Shown here in pieces: positions 1-12,393 of a DNA stretch of 64,000 bases. The stretch's first letter is position 1. Each line of letters starts with the position of its first letter. The DNA comes from Maratus speciosus (lineage: Eukaryota > Arthropoda > Arachnida > Araneae > Salticidae). A program made the translations under genes and the position numbers. The notes beneath the pieces were generated by a model. It ran no database searches, was not told where the DNA came from, and was given only the letters and a program-made list of their open reading frames with translations. Where the stretch lies: contig OZ010799.1 of the NCBI GenBank assembly GCA_963932465.1, forward strand, positions 164,668,761-164,732,760, given 5' to 3'.

Positions 1-248
1 TTAACTCCTTTGACCACGAATTCATAACGCACTTTCTCTCCATACCTACAGAGAACAGAATGATGCAGAGCCCTGATTTTTTCAAGAAGCGCTTTTTGAA
101 GCTTTTAAAGGGGTATGACAAATGTCTCAAGTCACTTGGCACTTATGTAGAAAAATAAAGTTACGTCTTATCTTTAATGTTCCATTACATTTTTTGCATT
201 TCACACACACCTCTGTCCACAGTTGCCAGGGGAAACTTATTTTCAGAC

Positions 249-481
249 TCATCCTGGTAGAATACGTTCTAGAATGTACGTAGTTCAGATAATCTGACTT
301 TACGTCAGAAAGTTTCAACTGTTAATTTCGCTTTATTTAAATACGGAATGTCTGTTATTAATTAAATCAAATATTGCTATGTTAATTTTCTGATGTGAAT
401 TAGGTATATACAAATAAAAAAAAAAATTTAATTCAAAAGATGGTTGTTTGCATATATGGAAAGCTGCGCAGTAAAGGTTTA
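249..481 (-). repeat. TTAA-type MITE, partial copy
   Basis: This stretch matches, in reverse complement, the MITE at 51295-52273 after removal of the Penelope-like insertion there. Shared blocks include AATTAGGTAYATACRAATAAA and GCATATATGSAAAGCTGC. The outer end here has decayed from the CCCTTTA terminus seen in the other copy. It is non-coding. Confidence 0.6.
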
Positions 482-599
482 AAATTTAAACTATGAGTGA
501 GATTATGTTGATATAAAAAAATGATGATAATTCTGTATTGTCCTCATACAGTCCTCGTACATAAGAGAAATAAAATAAAACAGAGTATAATGTTTATAT

Positions 600-975
600 T
601 ATTTTTTACTTTATTTTACACTTTAAACAGCCATCTGAAATAGTACACAAATTCAACAGTACAGAAAAAAATTAGTTCTCAAAATTATCTTCAGCGTGTG
701 GCATTTGCATTTCACAGCAAGATATTTTGATAAAATATTTGAATTATACGCTTGCGGGGGATGTTTTTCGAAGTTAAAATAAACTTCTAAATGGCTTCTA
801 AAATAAGTTAAAAATATTTAAATTTTATGCACATCTCCATTTAAACTTTTCGAGTGCATTTTTCACGTTTGCAGTAAAATACTTTTATTTTTTGTAATGT
901 CTCTGGATGCTTATTTAACGGTTTTCTATTTCGGATCCGTTCTGCTAAATGTTTAACTCTTGAAAGCACAGAAAC
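600..975. repeat. Interspersed repeat, copy 1
   Basis: The sequence is diverged but collinear with 5945-6845. Shared blocks include GAAGTTAAAATAAACTTCTA and ATGCACATCTC followed by ATTTAAACT and TTCGAG. The other copy carries an extra stretch of about 500 bp. No terminal repeats or coding capacity were seen, so the class is unknown. Confidence 0.55.
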
Positions 976-1149
976 ATTTTTTGAGCTTGAAAATTTCCGT
1001 TCGTTTGCAAACTTCTGAAGAAATACTTACATTAAATCTTATAAAACTAATTTCACCGCATCTTTCTAAAATTATAGTATGAAGATTGGTTTAGAATGGT
1101 TCCTTTGAGTGTATAAAGGAAATATTTATGCAGATTACCAGGGATTTCA

Positions 1150-2847
1150 TTAAGGGGACAGTACACCTTTAACAGTCATAAAACATGCGAAATTTGTCAT
1201 GAGTTAAGCAATTTTTTATAAAAAAGTTCACTCTAGAAGCACAAAAATTTTAGATTATATTTGGGTGATATTGAACTGTACATAAAAAATTATTATTTGG
1301 ATATATTATAATTTAAATAAAAGAAATTCAAAGGGTGAATTCCAAAGTGTTATTTATAATTTTTACAGTGGATAACCTTTCACTGCGAGCACGATATCTC
1401 ATGCTAATTTTATGGTATTTGCAAACACTTTATCTTAAATTAAATATAACCTTCTGGTCTATAATTTGAACTAGAATATTTGTAATCAGTTAATTAAATG
1501 AAGAATAATTTACTTTTAATTAGAAAAATTAGAAAAACTACGAATTTTTATATGCATTCAATCGTATAATTATTTTCATACTAAACTCAGATTTGTAATT
1601 TTAGTTCATTTTCATTATAATTTAAATACTTATGGAGGGTAAAAATTTTAATACTATATTTCAAATAGTTTTGGAGATATCATGCGCGCAAGAGTAAAAA
1701 ATGCCATTTTGAGAAAAAGTCGTTTAAAGATTAAATTGTATTTTTTAAATATAAAATATATAATAAAAGAAACAAAACTACTAATTATATAACGTATTCT
1801 GTATTAAAAATAGAATTAGATGCTAGATTAAAATGATAAATATAAAATTGTTTATAAAATGCTGCAGAATATAAGAAAATGCGTAAAAAATAAAGAGATG
1901 TAATTTGTAAAAATGTAGCATTTACTATTGCAAAAAATTAATTTTAAACATATAATTTAAAATTTTCTTTTGCTTTGATTGTAAAGGAAATTAAGTATGC
2001 ACGTTTTATAAAACTAAATAATTTAATGTAAAATATAGGCCATTTTATAGGGATTCTCATATTTTGATATCTGATTCTCATACTTTGCTGCACAAAAATC
2101 TAGATAGTTTCAAAATTATATATATTAATGTAAATAAATCCGTATTTTAAACTGTCATTTGAAACAAAATCATATCAAATTCACTCCTTTTTAGTTTTCT
2201 ATAATATGAATTAGCACCTTAAGGTATATTTCTTTCATCGTATTTTGTATATCGATTACCATTGAACTGACTCCTTCTTCGATGCTGTTCTCAAGCCCAT
2301 TTTGTACTATTTATGATTACAAATGCTAATAAATACTGCGGTGTAGTATACTATTACAAAATAAGGAAAGTATTGGTTTAGGTAAAAAAAAAAAAAAAAC
2401 TGTTTTGTTTCAAATTATGCTCTTAATAGCATATGACAAATGAAACTTCACACAGCTAAGGAATTTTGCGACCATGTCTCAGAGCAAAACCATGAAAGTA
2501 AACAAATTTGGCAAAAGTGGAAGTAGGATTTAATATTTTAAAGCTTTCATATTATTATTTAAGATATTTAACCAATGACAATTGATGCATTTTAGCATAT
2601 TTCCGAAGCTACGATAATGTGAAAGCACAAAAACAAAATGTAAACATGCCGCCATGACAGTTGTCGCGGGGAATTTAAATAGGAAATGAATGAGTGATAT
2701 CTACATTTTCCCTAGTATCACAGTAAATAATTATCACAGAGTTAAGAGATTAGTATCAAGTTATTCAGAATATAATAACCTTTAAAAATATGTAAAAATA
2801 AAAAAAATTGATTTTCTGACCATTTAAAAAGTTTGCTGTCACCTTAA
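1150..2847. mobile_element. TTAA-flanked non-autonomous DNA transposon
   Basis: The element lies between two TTAA tetranucleotides (1150-1153 and 2844-2847). Its termini are imperfect inverted repeats, GGGGACAGTACAC on the left and GGTGACAGCAAAC in reverse complement on the right. TTAA duplication is characteristic of piggyBac- and Kolobok-type transposition. The 1.7 kb interior is very AT-rich and has no open frame of note, so it is non-autonomous or decayed. Confidence 0.5.
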
Positions 2848-3780
2848 ATACTTTATTGTGAATATTTTACGAAGTTTTAAACAGCTTTAGATTTTATAAT
2901 TTATCAATTCTAAATCAGTGGGTTCTTATAATGCAAAAGCTTTTCTTTTTAAAATGATAACAAAAAGAAAAATGTTTCTTTAAGCATAGGTTACTGAACC
3001 CAACTAGAATGCTGTAATATAAATTCCCAGTTTACCAAGGTAAAAGATGATATTTAAGTAACGAATTTTATAAACACTTAACACATTTGAAAATCCAGTT
3101 TCAGCAATTACCATCTACTGTGGTTAAGGGCTCAAAACCTTTTGTAAAGCCCTGTATATGATCTATATATTTTGAACTACTTAAGAATGCTAACATTTAG
3201 TTCAAATAGGAAACGCCTAACGCAGTTTAAAATTCACCTTCAGCAATTTCCGTCAATAAACGAAAACGAATTATTTTGTGCAACACTGTGTATGATCGAT
3301 AGAATTAATCTGCAATAAGTAATACGTAAAAACTTTCTTAAATTTATACACGCATACTACAAACGACAACCCGATTTCATGATTTATCTGTAATTGAATT
3401 CTTTTGTTTTCCACTGTAAATGAACGAAAAATGCTGTGCATACCATAGTAAGTATTTTGTAGTGCACCTCAGTGATGCGTTTCAATTTTAATATGTTTAG
3501 AATAGTATAACATTATTAAAATACATTGCAAACGATTTTTCTCCATGGACCATAGTGTTACGAAATTATTTTAAATGTTCCAGTAAAAGAACTATAATTT
3601 TTTTATACTATTTCATGTATAAGTTAAATTATGTAGTTAAAAAATACAACTGAGAATTCATAATATTCTAAAATCGGTTATCCTAGTTCAAAAAATCGAT
3701 TAATACGCTATAAAATATTCTTGGAATCGTTTCTGAAAATAAGCAACAGCAAAAGAAAAGTTGTTTTTATAAATTCATCT
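2848..3780. other. AT-rich sequence without a recognised feature
   Basis: No gene, terminal repeat or structured RNA was recognised. The sequence is AT-rich with short direct repeats only. Confidence 0.5.
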
Positions 3781-4014
3781 TTAACCCTTTATATAAAAAA
3801 TTGTTATCTTCTAAAGCAATTTTTGGGAATTTTCGAAATCGCCCTTTTAAAAATATTTTTGTTCTGTGCAATCAATAAAGCGTTTGTAACAAGACAAGGT
3901 ACAGTATCTATATTTCATTCTTAACTGCATTACTACTAATCGGTGTATTAAATGAATTTTATAACAAGTTATTTTGATGGAACTTTAAAGCACCGTCGGG
4001 ACATAAAGGGTTAA
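3781..4014. mobile_element. TTAA-flanked MITE, 234 bp
   Basis: The unit starts TTAACCCTTTATAT and ends ATAAAGGGTTAA, giving TTAA target duplications and an inverted CCCTTTAT terminus. This terminus resembles those at 9025-9388 and 51295-52273, so these probably belong to one piggyBac-like group. A short open frame overlapping it is not a gene. Confidence 0.6.
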
Positions 4015-4160
4015 ACTTAAAAATCTGTTTTGTTTCTGAGATTTTTACAGCTAAAGAACGCTTTTCGAAATCATGGATGAATCGGAAGAGGTTATTGTAT
4101 ATATTTGGTAGTAATTATTTTAGGTTAAGAAATACCATAGATTCCGTAGAGAAGCTTTTT

Positions 4161-4745
4161 AGGTGCGTTCGTTATTATGTAAATACGTAGCACCTTTAGT
4201 CATCGTTCAATCCGTCCGTCTGTCCGCATATAACAGAGCAAAAACTACCCAGCCGAATGGTCTGAAATTTGAAATATATAATTGTTGCAAAATTTTGTCG
4301 AGTCATTTCAAATTTTATTAAACTCGGATGTGTAGTTTAATTACAGGGATTATCAAAAGTTTTCCGTTACATTACGGCCAATGGGAAAAAATTATTGCAA
4401 GTGCATTTTAAAGACGTTACAGCCTTCCGAATGGTCTGAAATTTTAAATATATAATTGTTGCAAAATTTTGTGTATCATTTCAAATTTTATGAAAATAGG
4501 ATACATAGTTTAATTACAGGGACAGTCAAAAGTGTTCCGTTACATTAAGGCCAATGGGAAAAAAATATTTCAAGTGCATTTTAATGATGTTACAGCCTTT
4601 CGAAAAGAATGAAATTGATATGCACTTATGAAGTGCACTAAAATATACATTCAGTACAGTATGCGGTGCAAACAATTATTATAAAACTAGATATAGCACG
4701 AACGCACCTCATTTGCCACGTTTGACGAGCAATTTCCAACTTGTT
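4161..4745 (+). repeat. Interspersed repeat with internal 174 bp duplication
   Basis: This sequence recurs in reverse complement at 29018-29416. Inside it, a unit starting CCGAATGGTCTGAAATTT occurs twice, at 4253 and 4427, so about 174 bp is tandemly duplicated. The 29 kb copy has one unit. AGGTGCGTTCGT at 4161 is the inverted partner of ACGAACGCACCT at 4698-4709. However, similarity to the other copy continues about 35 bp past that point, so the true end is uncertain. Confidence 0.6.
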
Positions 4746-4884
4746 TATTTTTGCAGTATAATCCGAATTTAGGCAAGCTTAAGAAGGTTCGAAGAAACCA
4801 CGTATAATTCTGAACGGTTAGATTGACTAACGCAGCACAGATCGTATCTATCACCTCCCCCTACTATGAGAGGCTTCACAAACC

Positions 4885-5229
4885 ATCACCTCATCGAGTT
4901 GACGGCTAAAATTCCAGGATTAGATAAAACTCGATTCTCATATTCAAATGCAACTCGTCTGCCAAGTCATATCTAGGTGGAAAACACCTGCAAACACAAT
5001 TTTAGTGTTTGACTGGTATGTTTACCATTGTGTTTTCCTGCTCCCAGCCCTCCAATTTTTGATACCTTTGGGTGCATAAAAACAGGAGATAAACCTATCG
5101 ATCAACCACTAAAATCGTGTCTGTAGGTGGTTTACACCAAGATAGGACTTGGCAGACGAGTTGCATTTAAATATGCTAATCGAGTTCTTTGTAATCCTGG
5201 AATTTCAGCCATCAACTCTTTGAGGTGAT
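4885..5229. mobile_element. Palindromic MITE, about 345 bp (copy 1)
   Basis: The two halves are inverted repeats. The outer termini read ATCACCTCATCGAGTTGACG and its near complement ending GAGGTGAT. A second copy of the same length lies at 9694-10040. The non-coding, near-full-length inverted structure is typical of foldback MITEs. The superfamily is not identified. Confidence 0.65.
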
Positions 5230-5264
5230 TGTCTGTGCAACCAACTATCGGTCTACTACCGGTT

Positions 5265-5732
5265 GTCCTAAAAAGGACTGACTGATTTTAAAATTCAATA
5301 ACTCGCAAACTGTGACAGATATTACAAATTTTTTTGCAGGAGGGTTACGTATAATGTAAGATGTTTTTTTTTAATTTTTAATTTTTTTATTTTTTTAACC
5401 GTGATTCTCGAATTTAGTTCGAATTACAACCAATAGATGGCGCTAAAAGCAATAGGCACTAAATTCAAGCTAGATATTTTTACCTTTCTCTTCTCCCATG
5501 TCAAAAAATGAGATTAAAACGTATTGAGTGGGTCCTGAATTAGCAAAAATCGGGCCTGGATTTAGCGCCTATTGCTCGCAGCGCCATCTATTGTTTGCAA
5601 TTCGAACTAAATTCGACAATCAGAGTAAAAGAACTGCTGACATCGTACATAACGCTCCTTCAAGAATTTTTTAAATATCTGTCACATTTGCAAGTTATTG
5701 AATTTTAAAATGAGTCAGACCTTTTTAGGACA
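5265..5732. mobile_element. Palindromic MITE, about 468 bp
   Basis: The left arm begins GTCCTAAAAAGGACTGACTG and the right arm ends in its near complement, GTCAGACCTTTTTAGGAC. Inner blocks such as AATAGATGGCGCTAAAAGCA and TTAGCGCCTATTG plus GCGCCATCTATT are also inverted. A truncated left half of the family lies at 25641-25890. It is non-coding. Confidence 0.65.
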
Positions 5733-5944
5733 CTCGGTAGCTTTTAGAGAAGGACCCCTCAGCCACTGGTAGGGCAATTGCAATCTACTACGTTTCAAAA
5801 AAAATAACAATGAAATTGACCGTAGAAATGCTGTGAAAATATGTTTGCGATTTAGTTGAATACTGTATTCATATTTTATCTTACTTTTCTGAAATTGGCA
5901 GCTTTTCATAGATAATCTGCGAAAAAAAAAAGGGTTGACTTATA

Positions 5945-6037
5945 ATAAATATAAAAATTCTAGATTATTTTAGCATCTGCAACAGTGCACAAATTGAAAA
6001 GTACAAAGAAATTACTTCTGAAAAATATTTACAGCCT

Positions 6038-6068
<31 letters not shown>

Positions 6069-6845
6069 AGTAAGAGATTTTGCTGTGATATTTGAATAAT
6101 GGAGTTATGAATAAACAGGAGGAGACATACAGAGTATTGTCTATCAGTTGCGAGTGAAGTAACTGGGAAGATTGCCACCAGATGGCGGCTGTTTATTTAA
6201 ATCGGATGAACTGTTTCTGATTACCACCTGGACAAACTTCCACCAATAAATTTGAATACAAAATTCCATCTTATTTAAACGCTTTATTCATGCCAAAAAT
6301 TCTCTCACAAATGTGGTAAAAATTTCTATTTGTTTTTACTGCTAGCAGTTTGCACAGGTATTATAAACTTCTTTACTGACATTTGAAGGAGGTTGTTCCG
6401 GTTGTCACAATATGACAGGAACGCAGGGCCTGACTTCCGCCGAATTGAACTTCTACCCGTAAAAATAAATATCTGTTTTTGCCATTATTTATGACTTAAA
6501 TTCTGCATTAAAAAAGGCGTTTAAATAAGAAGAAAATGTGTACTGGCGGTAATGAACACCTGGCAGTTGAAGCTTCACTTTTTTAAGGATATGTCAGTTC
6601 CTTTTTATTTATAATTCCACATGATTTGAATACTATTCTTTCTGAAGTTAAAATAAACTTCTAAAAGATCTAAAAAATATTTAAATTCTATGCACATCTC
6701 TATTTAAACTATTCGAGTTCATTTTTCAAGTTTCATTCAAATATTTCTTTGTAAGCTCTCTGATATTGATTTAATGATTTTCTTTTTCAATTCCATTCTG
6801 CCCGATAAATATTTCATTTTTAGAAGCACGGGAGATGCATCTCAA
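5945..6845. repeat. Interspersed repeat, copy 2, with extra 500 bp
   Basis: The two ends match 600-975. The middle, about 6112-6635, has no counterpart there and is probably an insertion, although I could not define its ends. A run of about 28 T lies at 6041-6068. Confidence 0.5.
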
Positions 6846-6959
6846 TGATTTTGAAGTTTGCTTAAGATTCTAAATAAAGATTCAATTCGAAAATTTTAAA
6901 AGTTGTTTTATAGAATCTATATAAAAAATATTGTGTATTGATTGATCAAGCAATTTTAT

Positions 6960-8160
6960 TACAGTCAATCAGAGTAACTTTGATCCGCATTTTCTCTATT
7001 TTCATATGCCACACTCTTATTTGAAGAATATTGTCGCAACTAGGGGCATAAAAGAGAAGAAATTATTCTAAATCATTGTTTGTCAAAAAAAAAAATTAAG
7101 GAATAATAAAGATAAAAGCAATAAAAAATGGATTTTTAGCCTGGTTCAAAGTTACCCAGCCATTTAGAGTAACTTTGCACCATATGATAAATTTCTGTAT
7201 AAAATAATTAATTATAAAAAAAGTATTGTAGTCCGGACAACGTTAAACACCAAATAATGTTTTCAGATATGTAAAGACTGCGAATTTACATTTCCCAACA
7301 TCTCAAGATTTGTATAATTTATGATATTACAACAAATACCAGGCATAAGAAAAGTGGAAGAAGAGAACCATGAACATTTAGAAATTAAAAAAACCTGTTT
7401 ATTGTTCATATAAAAGATAAAAATGCAGTGAAAAACAATTTTCAATGTTTTAACTCTATAATATATCCATAGTTACAGTAATACATACAAGTACTAGTAT
7501 TATTCAAACAAGAATAAAAAACATCGAACGTATGAAATGTCAAATTTAAGTAGCTCCGCCTCTAATCACGCCTCTAAATGAATTTCATGTATTTTACACT
7601 TATTTGTAAAAATATTTACATCTCATATCTAATGCACACTTTCGCCATTTATATAAAATATACCTGCAAATATGGGAAATTTTCGACAGTAGCACCTATA
7701 ATCAGAAAATTATAAGCATCAGTGTAACTTTGTGCCGTCTGAAAGTTACCCTGAAAATGCGGTAAATTGCTGGTGCCTTCTTATCTTACATTTTATTTAC
7801 TATTAATAAATAAATAATTACAAAATATTAACACATTTACAACATTTAGATAATAATATGTCTTATAAATGAGTATATTGTTACTTACTATGAAAATTTA
7901 ATTGGATTACAATAACTTCAAAACAGCATTCAAAATTAACTTGAAAACAGTACTTCACAAAAATAGTTAGATGATGCAATAAATTGTGCATAATGTTGCT
8001 AATTTATTTTCTAAAATAAAGAGTAGAAATCCCAGTTTAGAACCTTGCCAACAGAGCACAGTTCTGGAGTTTATTTAGTCTTTTAGAGTCAAAAATATCG
8101 AAAAATAGGAGATGGTGCAAAGTTACACCCCGTGGTTCAAAGTTACCCTGATTGACTGTA
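6960..8160. mobile_element. 1.2 kb DNA transposon with TA flanks
   Basis: Both ends carry TACAGTCAATCAGRGTAAC, extending to about 27 bp with two mismatches, in inverted orientation. TA at the outer edge fits a TA target duplication as in Tc1/mariner/pogo elements. The motif AAAGTTACCC, or its close variants, recurs inside near 7149, 7163, 7744 and 8119 as well as at the right end. Subterminal repeats of this kind can be transposase-binding sites, but that is inference. No transposase is present. Confidence 0.6.
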
Positions 8161-8823
8161 CTACTAGCTGCCAATTATTCCACTTTTGCTGTTTTCTTTA
8201 ACAAAATCTGTGGAGTTGTTTCGTATTATATCTTTAAACAGTTCAAGGCTTAATAATTCATGCATTTTAGTTCAGTATAAGGTACAGTTAAATTAAGTTC
8301 ATTTAAGCTCAGTTTAATTCAGTACAGTTTCTTTCTAGATATAAAACAGAAAAAATAAAAAAATTAGTATTTTATGTTAAATTACGAATATCTCGAACAG
8401 TGACTGTTCTTTCAGCTAAATTTTAAATATGAACATTGATCAGCACTGCACAAAATTTAATTTACATGAAGCAAAAATAGTTATAAGAGAAAAAGTAGTT
8501 ACAAAACACATTTCATTTATTAGTATTCAATGTGCATCTTAAAAACCAAGTCTATTTTCATGATTGGAATTCACGTTTTTTCCGAAAAATTTCCGTTTCA
8601 ATATATTAATTGGGCGTGTGTCCTATTAATTCACAGCTTGATTTACGCTTGATAGAAAATGCGAACTAATTAATTTATTAGACATATATCATATTCCTTC
8701 TAGTTATTTGTTAAGATATGGCAACAGCAAAAGCAACAATTTTTTTAAACTATCTATTCAGGGTTTTTAAATTGATTTCTAAATTTATAATCATGAGTAA
8801 ATTAATACTAAATGATTATTTGA

Positions 8824-9028
8824 TTAGCCCCTTCAGAGGCGGTGAGATATGTTAACCCAATTTTAATCAAGATTTGCACCAGAAAACTTTAATTAAGTAT
8901 TATATTTCAATCTTTACAGATAAAAACGTTCAGATTTACTTTTACTTATTTTTAAATAAATTTTTTGAAATATTCTGTTGTGAATTCACAATTACGCAAA
9001 CACCATCGCTTGCCTTTCAAAGGGTTAA
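8824..9028. mobile_element. TTAA-type MITE, left of an adjacent pair
   Basis: The unit starts TTAGCCCCTTCAGAGGCGG and ends GCCTTTCAAAGGGTTAA. It shares ordered blocks (GATTTGCACCAGAAAACTTT; AATTCACAATTACG) with the next element, so the two are diverged relatives. Its right TTAA (9025-9028) is also the left TTAA of the next element. Confidence 0.5.
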
Positions 9029-9388
9029 CCCCTTGATGGGCCGTGGGATACATTATATCCCACATAAGTTTAATTAAGTTTTGCACTAGAAACCTTTAAT
9101 CAAATTTTACTTTTGTATCTTTGGAAGAAAAGAGTTGAAAAATTGCTTTTCCTTACTTTGAAATATAATTTTTCTTAATTTCCGGTTTGAATTCAGCATT
9201 ACAGGGCAGAGTTCTGACATTACCTTTCCGGGGCTGAGTAATTGCGTTACAAACGAATTTATTAGGAAATAAAAACTTGTTCATTTTCCTGTACTTTATA
9301 AAGGGAAAATATTAATTAAAAATTCTTTGTGTTAGTACTCTTAAATTTAGATGTCCTTTTTATTGGACATCGCCTGCTAAAGGGTTAA
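9025..9388. mobile_element. TTAA-type MITE, right of an adjacent pair
   Basis: The unit starts TTAACCCCTTGATGGGC and ends GCTAAAGGGTTAA. It shares its left TTAA with the 8824-9028 element. It is non-coding and fits a piggyBac-like TTAA family. Confidence 0.55.
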
Positions 9389-9480
9389 AGCATATATGTA
9401 TTTTTAATATTAAACTGTTTATTTTTCATTTACATTTTCTGCTTTATAGGTTTTAAACATTTCTTTTCTGCTATTCCATA

Positions 9481-9665
9481 GCCAGTTCAACTTTTTTTTG
9501 GTGAGCGAGGTTTGGTGCATAATTAAATCCATTGTAGTTGTAACTCGTATAAAATTATAACCATAAAGAATATTTTGCGATTACTCATTTGTAAACGGCT
9601 AGCTGAAAATTGAGTTAAAATTAATTGATAAATTACGTTATAAACAGTTAAAATGTTGTATTGCC
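9481..9665 (+). repeat. Interspersed repeat, copy 1
   Basis: Blocks such as GTTTGGTGCATAATTAA and TTRTAACCAT, followed by a shared tail ending in TGTATTG, recur in the same order at 34366-34560. Function and class are unknown. Confidence 0.5.
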
Positions 9666-9693
9666 ATATAGACAGAAAGGCGGAAACACAAAC

Positions 9694-10040
9694 ATTCGCC
9701 TCATCGAGTTGGAAGCTTAAATTCCAGAATTAGTTAAAACGAGATTCACATATTAAAATGTAATTGGTCTGCCGAGTCATAACTTGGTAGAAAACACCTG
9801 CAAACCTGATATTAGTGGTTGACTCGTAGGTTTACCATTGTGTTTTCATAGTTTCAGTCCTTCATGTTTACATACCTTTGGGTGCAGGAAAACACAATGA
9901 TAAACCTACAAGTCAACCACTAAAATGAGGTTTGTAGGTTTTTTCTACCAAGATATGACTAGACATACCAGTTGCATTTCAATATGCTTACCGAGTTATG
10001 TCTAATCCTGGAATTTCGTCCTCCAACTCGATAAGGTGAT
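9694..10040. mobile_element. Palindromic MITE, about 345 bp (copy 2)
   Basis: This is the second copy of the element at 4885-5229. Inverted termini read CGCCTCATCGAGTTGG and CCAACTCGATAAGGTG. The internal order of blocks is the same, including TACCTTTGGGTGCA and AACCACTAAAAT. Confidence 0.65.
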
Positions 10041-10439
10041 TGTGTTCCCGGTCTAATAGAAAGCGAACCCTCGTGCATAATTTTTATAATTCTAGCATAT
10101 CAATGAATAAGTAGAAAATCGACAAAAAAAAATTTCATCGTTACATACACAAGCAAAGTTAAGTTAAATAACAAGAAAAGTAGTGTAAAAAGTCCTTCCG
10201 GCCAGTGCCGGGAGGAAGAGGTAGCTTTCATATTCCTTATTTTAAAAAAGCCAACTTATATTATTCAAACACACGAAGCTCAATTAAGTGGAAACCGAAT
10301 GTAGGAGATTCAATACTAATTTTTATCAATACTAAATCATTATGAATGAGAATTTCGCGAAATTTGTCAGCTTTATCCAAGTTGCTTTTATTTAAAGTAA
10401 CTTACATTTGGCTGCCAAATTCGGCGATTTCTTAAAGTG

Positions 10440-12190
10440 CCTGCCATTTTAAGACAAGATGGTGGATGAGGCTAACCAGTGAACTTGGTCGAGACCTTAG
10501 TAATTGCTGTGCACATGCTCACTCACATCGGAATCGGTTGATATATACGGGTGCTGTCGCAGGCAAAAAATCAGATTTTTCAAAATGTCACCCACGTTAG
10601 ATATTGAAACTGCTATATCTGAGCCATTTTTTAAGATAAAGACAAACAAAAAAAGCTCCAGAATCCTTATATCAAGGTCAAATACTTAAGAAAGAAACCT
10701 TTTTCAATTTCTAATTTTTTTGCACCTCTCTTTAAATATAATTTTTTTAAATTTTATGGCCGCCATTTTGAAACAAGATGGCTGATGAAGCTGGCCAGCG
10801 AACTTGGTCGAGATATTGATGTATACTATCCACATGCTTTCTTCCATCGAAATAGGTGAATACGTGTGGTATCGCGTGACAAATACAAGATCGTTTCAAA
10901 GTGTTAACCATGATAGAAATTCAAAGTGCTATAATTCAACCACTTTTTAAGATATAAACAAAAGAACAAATTTTCAGAAACAAAAACTGCTCCAGAATCT
11001 TTGTATCAAGGCCAAACACATAAAGAAAATCTTTTTCATTTTCCAATTTTTTATTACCTCATTTTAAATTTTAAATTATATTTTTTAATAAATGGCAACC
11101 CTTTTGAAACAAGATGGCGAATGAAGCTGGCCAACGAACTCGGTCGAGACATTGGTATGTACTATGTACAGATCAAATTACATTCAAATCGGTTCATAAA
11201 TACGCCTGTTATCGCGTGACAAAAATCAAATCGTTTTAAAGTGTCAGCCACAATAGAAATTCAAAATGTTATAACTCAGCCATTTTTTTAGATATAGACG
11301 AAACAAAACCTGTTCCGGAATCTTTGTATTAAGGTCAAACACATACGAAAAAAATCTTTTTCATTTTCCAATTTTTTGGTATCTCATTTTAAATTTTAAT
11401 TATTTTAATGGCCGCCATTTTGAAACAAGATGGCGGATAAAGCTGGCCAACGAACTCGGTTGAGTTATCTGTATGCACTATGTACAGACCAAATTACATC
11501 CAAATCCGTTCATAAATACGTCTGTTATCACGTGGTAAAAATCAGGGCGTTTCAAAATGTCAGTCACGCTAGAAATTCAAAATGCTATAACTCAGCCATT
11601 TTTTAAGATATAGACAAAACAAAAACTGCTCCCGAATCTTTTTATCAAGGTCAAACACATAAGAAAAAAATATTTTTTCAATTTGCAATTTTTTGGTACC
11701 ACATTTCAAATTTAAATTTTTCTTAAAATTTTAAATGGCCGCCATTTTTAAACGAAATCGCGGATGAAGCTGGCCAACGAACTCAGTCGAGACATTGGTC
11801 TGTACTATGTATAAACGAAGTTATATCCAAATCGGTTCATAAATACGCCTTTTATCGCGTGACAAAATTCAGGACGTTTCAAAATGTCAGCTTCGTTAGA
11901 AATTCAAAATGCTATAACTCAGCCATTTTTTTAGATATAGACGAAACAAAAACTGCTACGGAGTCTTTGTATAAAGTTCAAATACATAAGAAAAAAATAT
12001 TTTTCCATTTTCAATTTTTTTGTACCACATTTCAAATTTTAAATTTTTAAAAAAATTTTAAATGGCCGCCATTTTGAAACAAAATGGCGGATGAAGCTGG
12101 CCAACGAACTCGGTCGAGACATTGATATGTACTATGTACACACCGAATTACATCCAAATCGGTTCATAAATACGAGAGTTACAGTGTGAC
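10440..12190 (+). repeat. Diverged tandem array, 315-335 bp units, over five copies
   Basis: The block GGCCGCCATTTTGAAACAAG plus ATGGCGGATGAAGCTGGCC starts each unit near 10443, 10758, 11093, 11409, 11736 and 12063. Each start can fold because CCGCCAT and ATGGCGG are inverted. Later parts of the unit (ATAACTCAGCCATTTTTTAAG; ATCCAAATCGGTTCATAAAT, overlapping by variant) also recur in order. Several short open frames here are by-products of the periodicity. Confidence 0.8.
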
Positions 12191-12198
12191 ATAGGTCA

Positions 12199-12227
12199 GA
12201 TATATATATATATATATATATATATAT

Positions 12228-12269
<42 letters not shown>

Positions 12270-12272
12270 ATT
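12199..12272. repeat. (TA)n microsatellite with inverted ATTGA/TCAAT arms
   Basis: About 70 bp of alternating TA is interrupted once by TTGA near 12228 and closed by TCAAT, so part of it can form a cruciform. Confidence 0.9.
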
Positions 12273-12363
12273 TTGAACGGAGGGTGGTTTCGGGGTCTGG
12301 GGGTCATGATCGATGAAAATATACCAAAATTTTTTGAAATCGCTTTCCTCCGAACGGCTGCAA

Positions 12364-12393
12364 TAGGTAGCTTTTTGTAAAGAAAGCTACCTA
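12364..12393. repeat. Terminal hairpin TAGGTAGCTTT / AAAGCTACCTA
   Basis: A perfect 11 bp stem surrounds an 8 nt loop at the end of the element. The same hairpin is found at 53039-53068. Position and structure suit a transposon 3' end signal. Confidence 0.7.

Larger units (their letters stand above)
10219..12393. mobile_element. Non-autonomous element with tandem core and end hairpin
   Basis: The element starts AGGTAGCTTTC and ends with the inverse, GAAAGCTACCT. The core is a diverged tandem array (10440-12190), followed by a (TA)n tract and a terminal hairpin at 12364-12393. A second copy of the last 68 bp alone lies at 53004-53071. Short inverted ends, a tandem core and a 3' stem-loop recall Helentron-associated elements such as DINE-1. 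That placement is inference, and no protein is encoded. Confidence 0.55.

Noticed and set aside
10440..12190. Possible CRISPR-like or gene-family repeat
   Set aside because: Units are over 300 bp, diverged and contain no spacers. They are a tandem satellite within a transposon.
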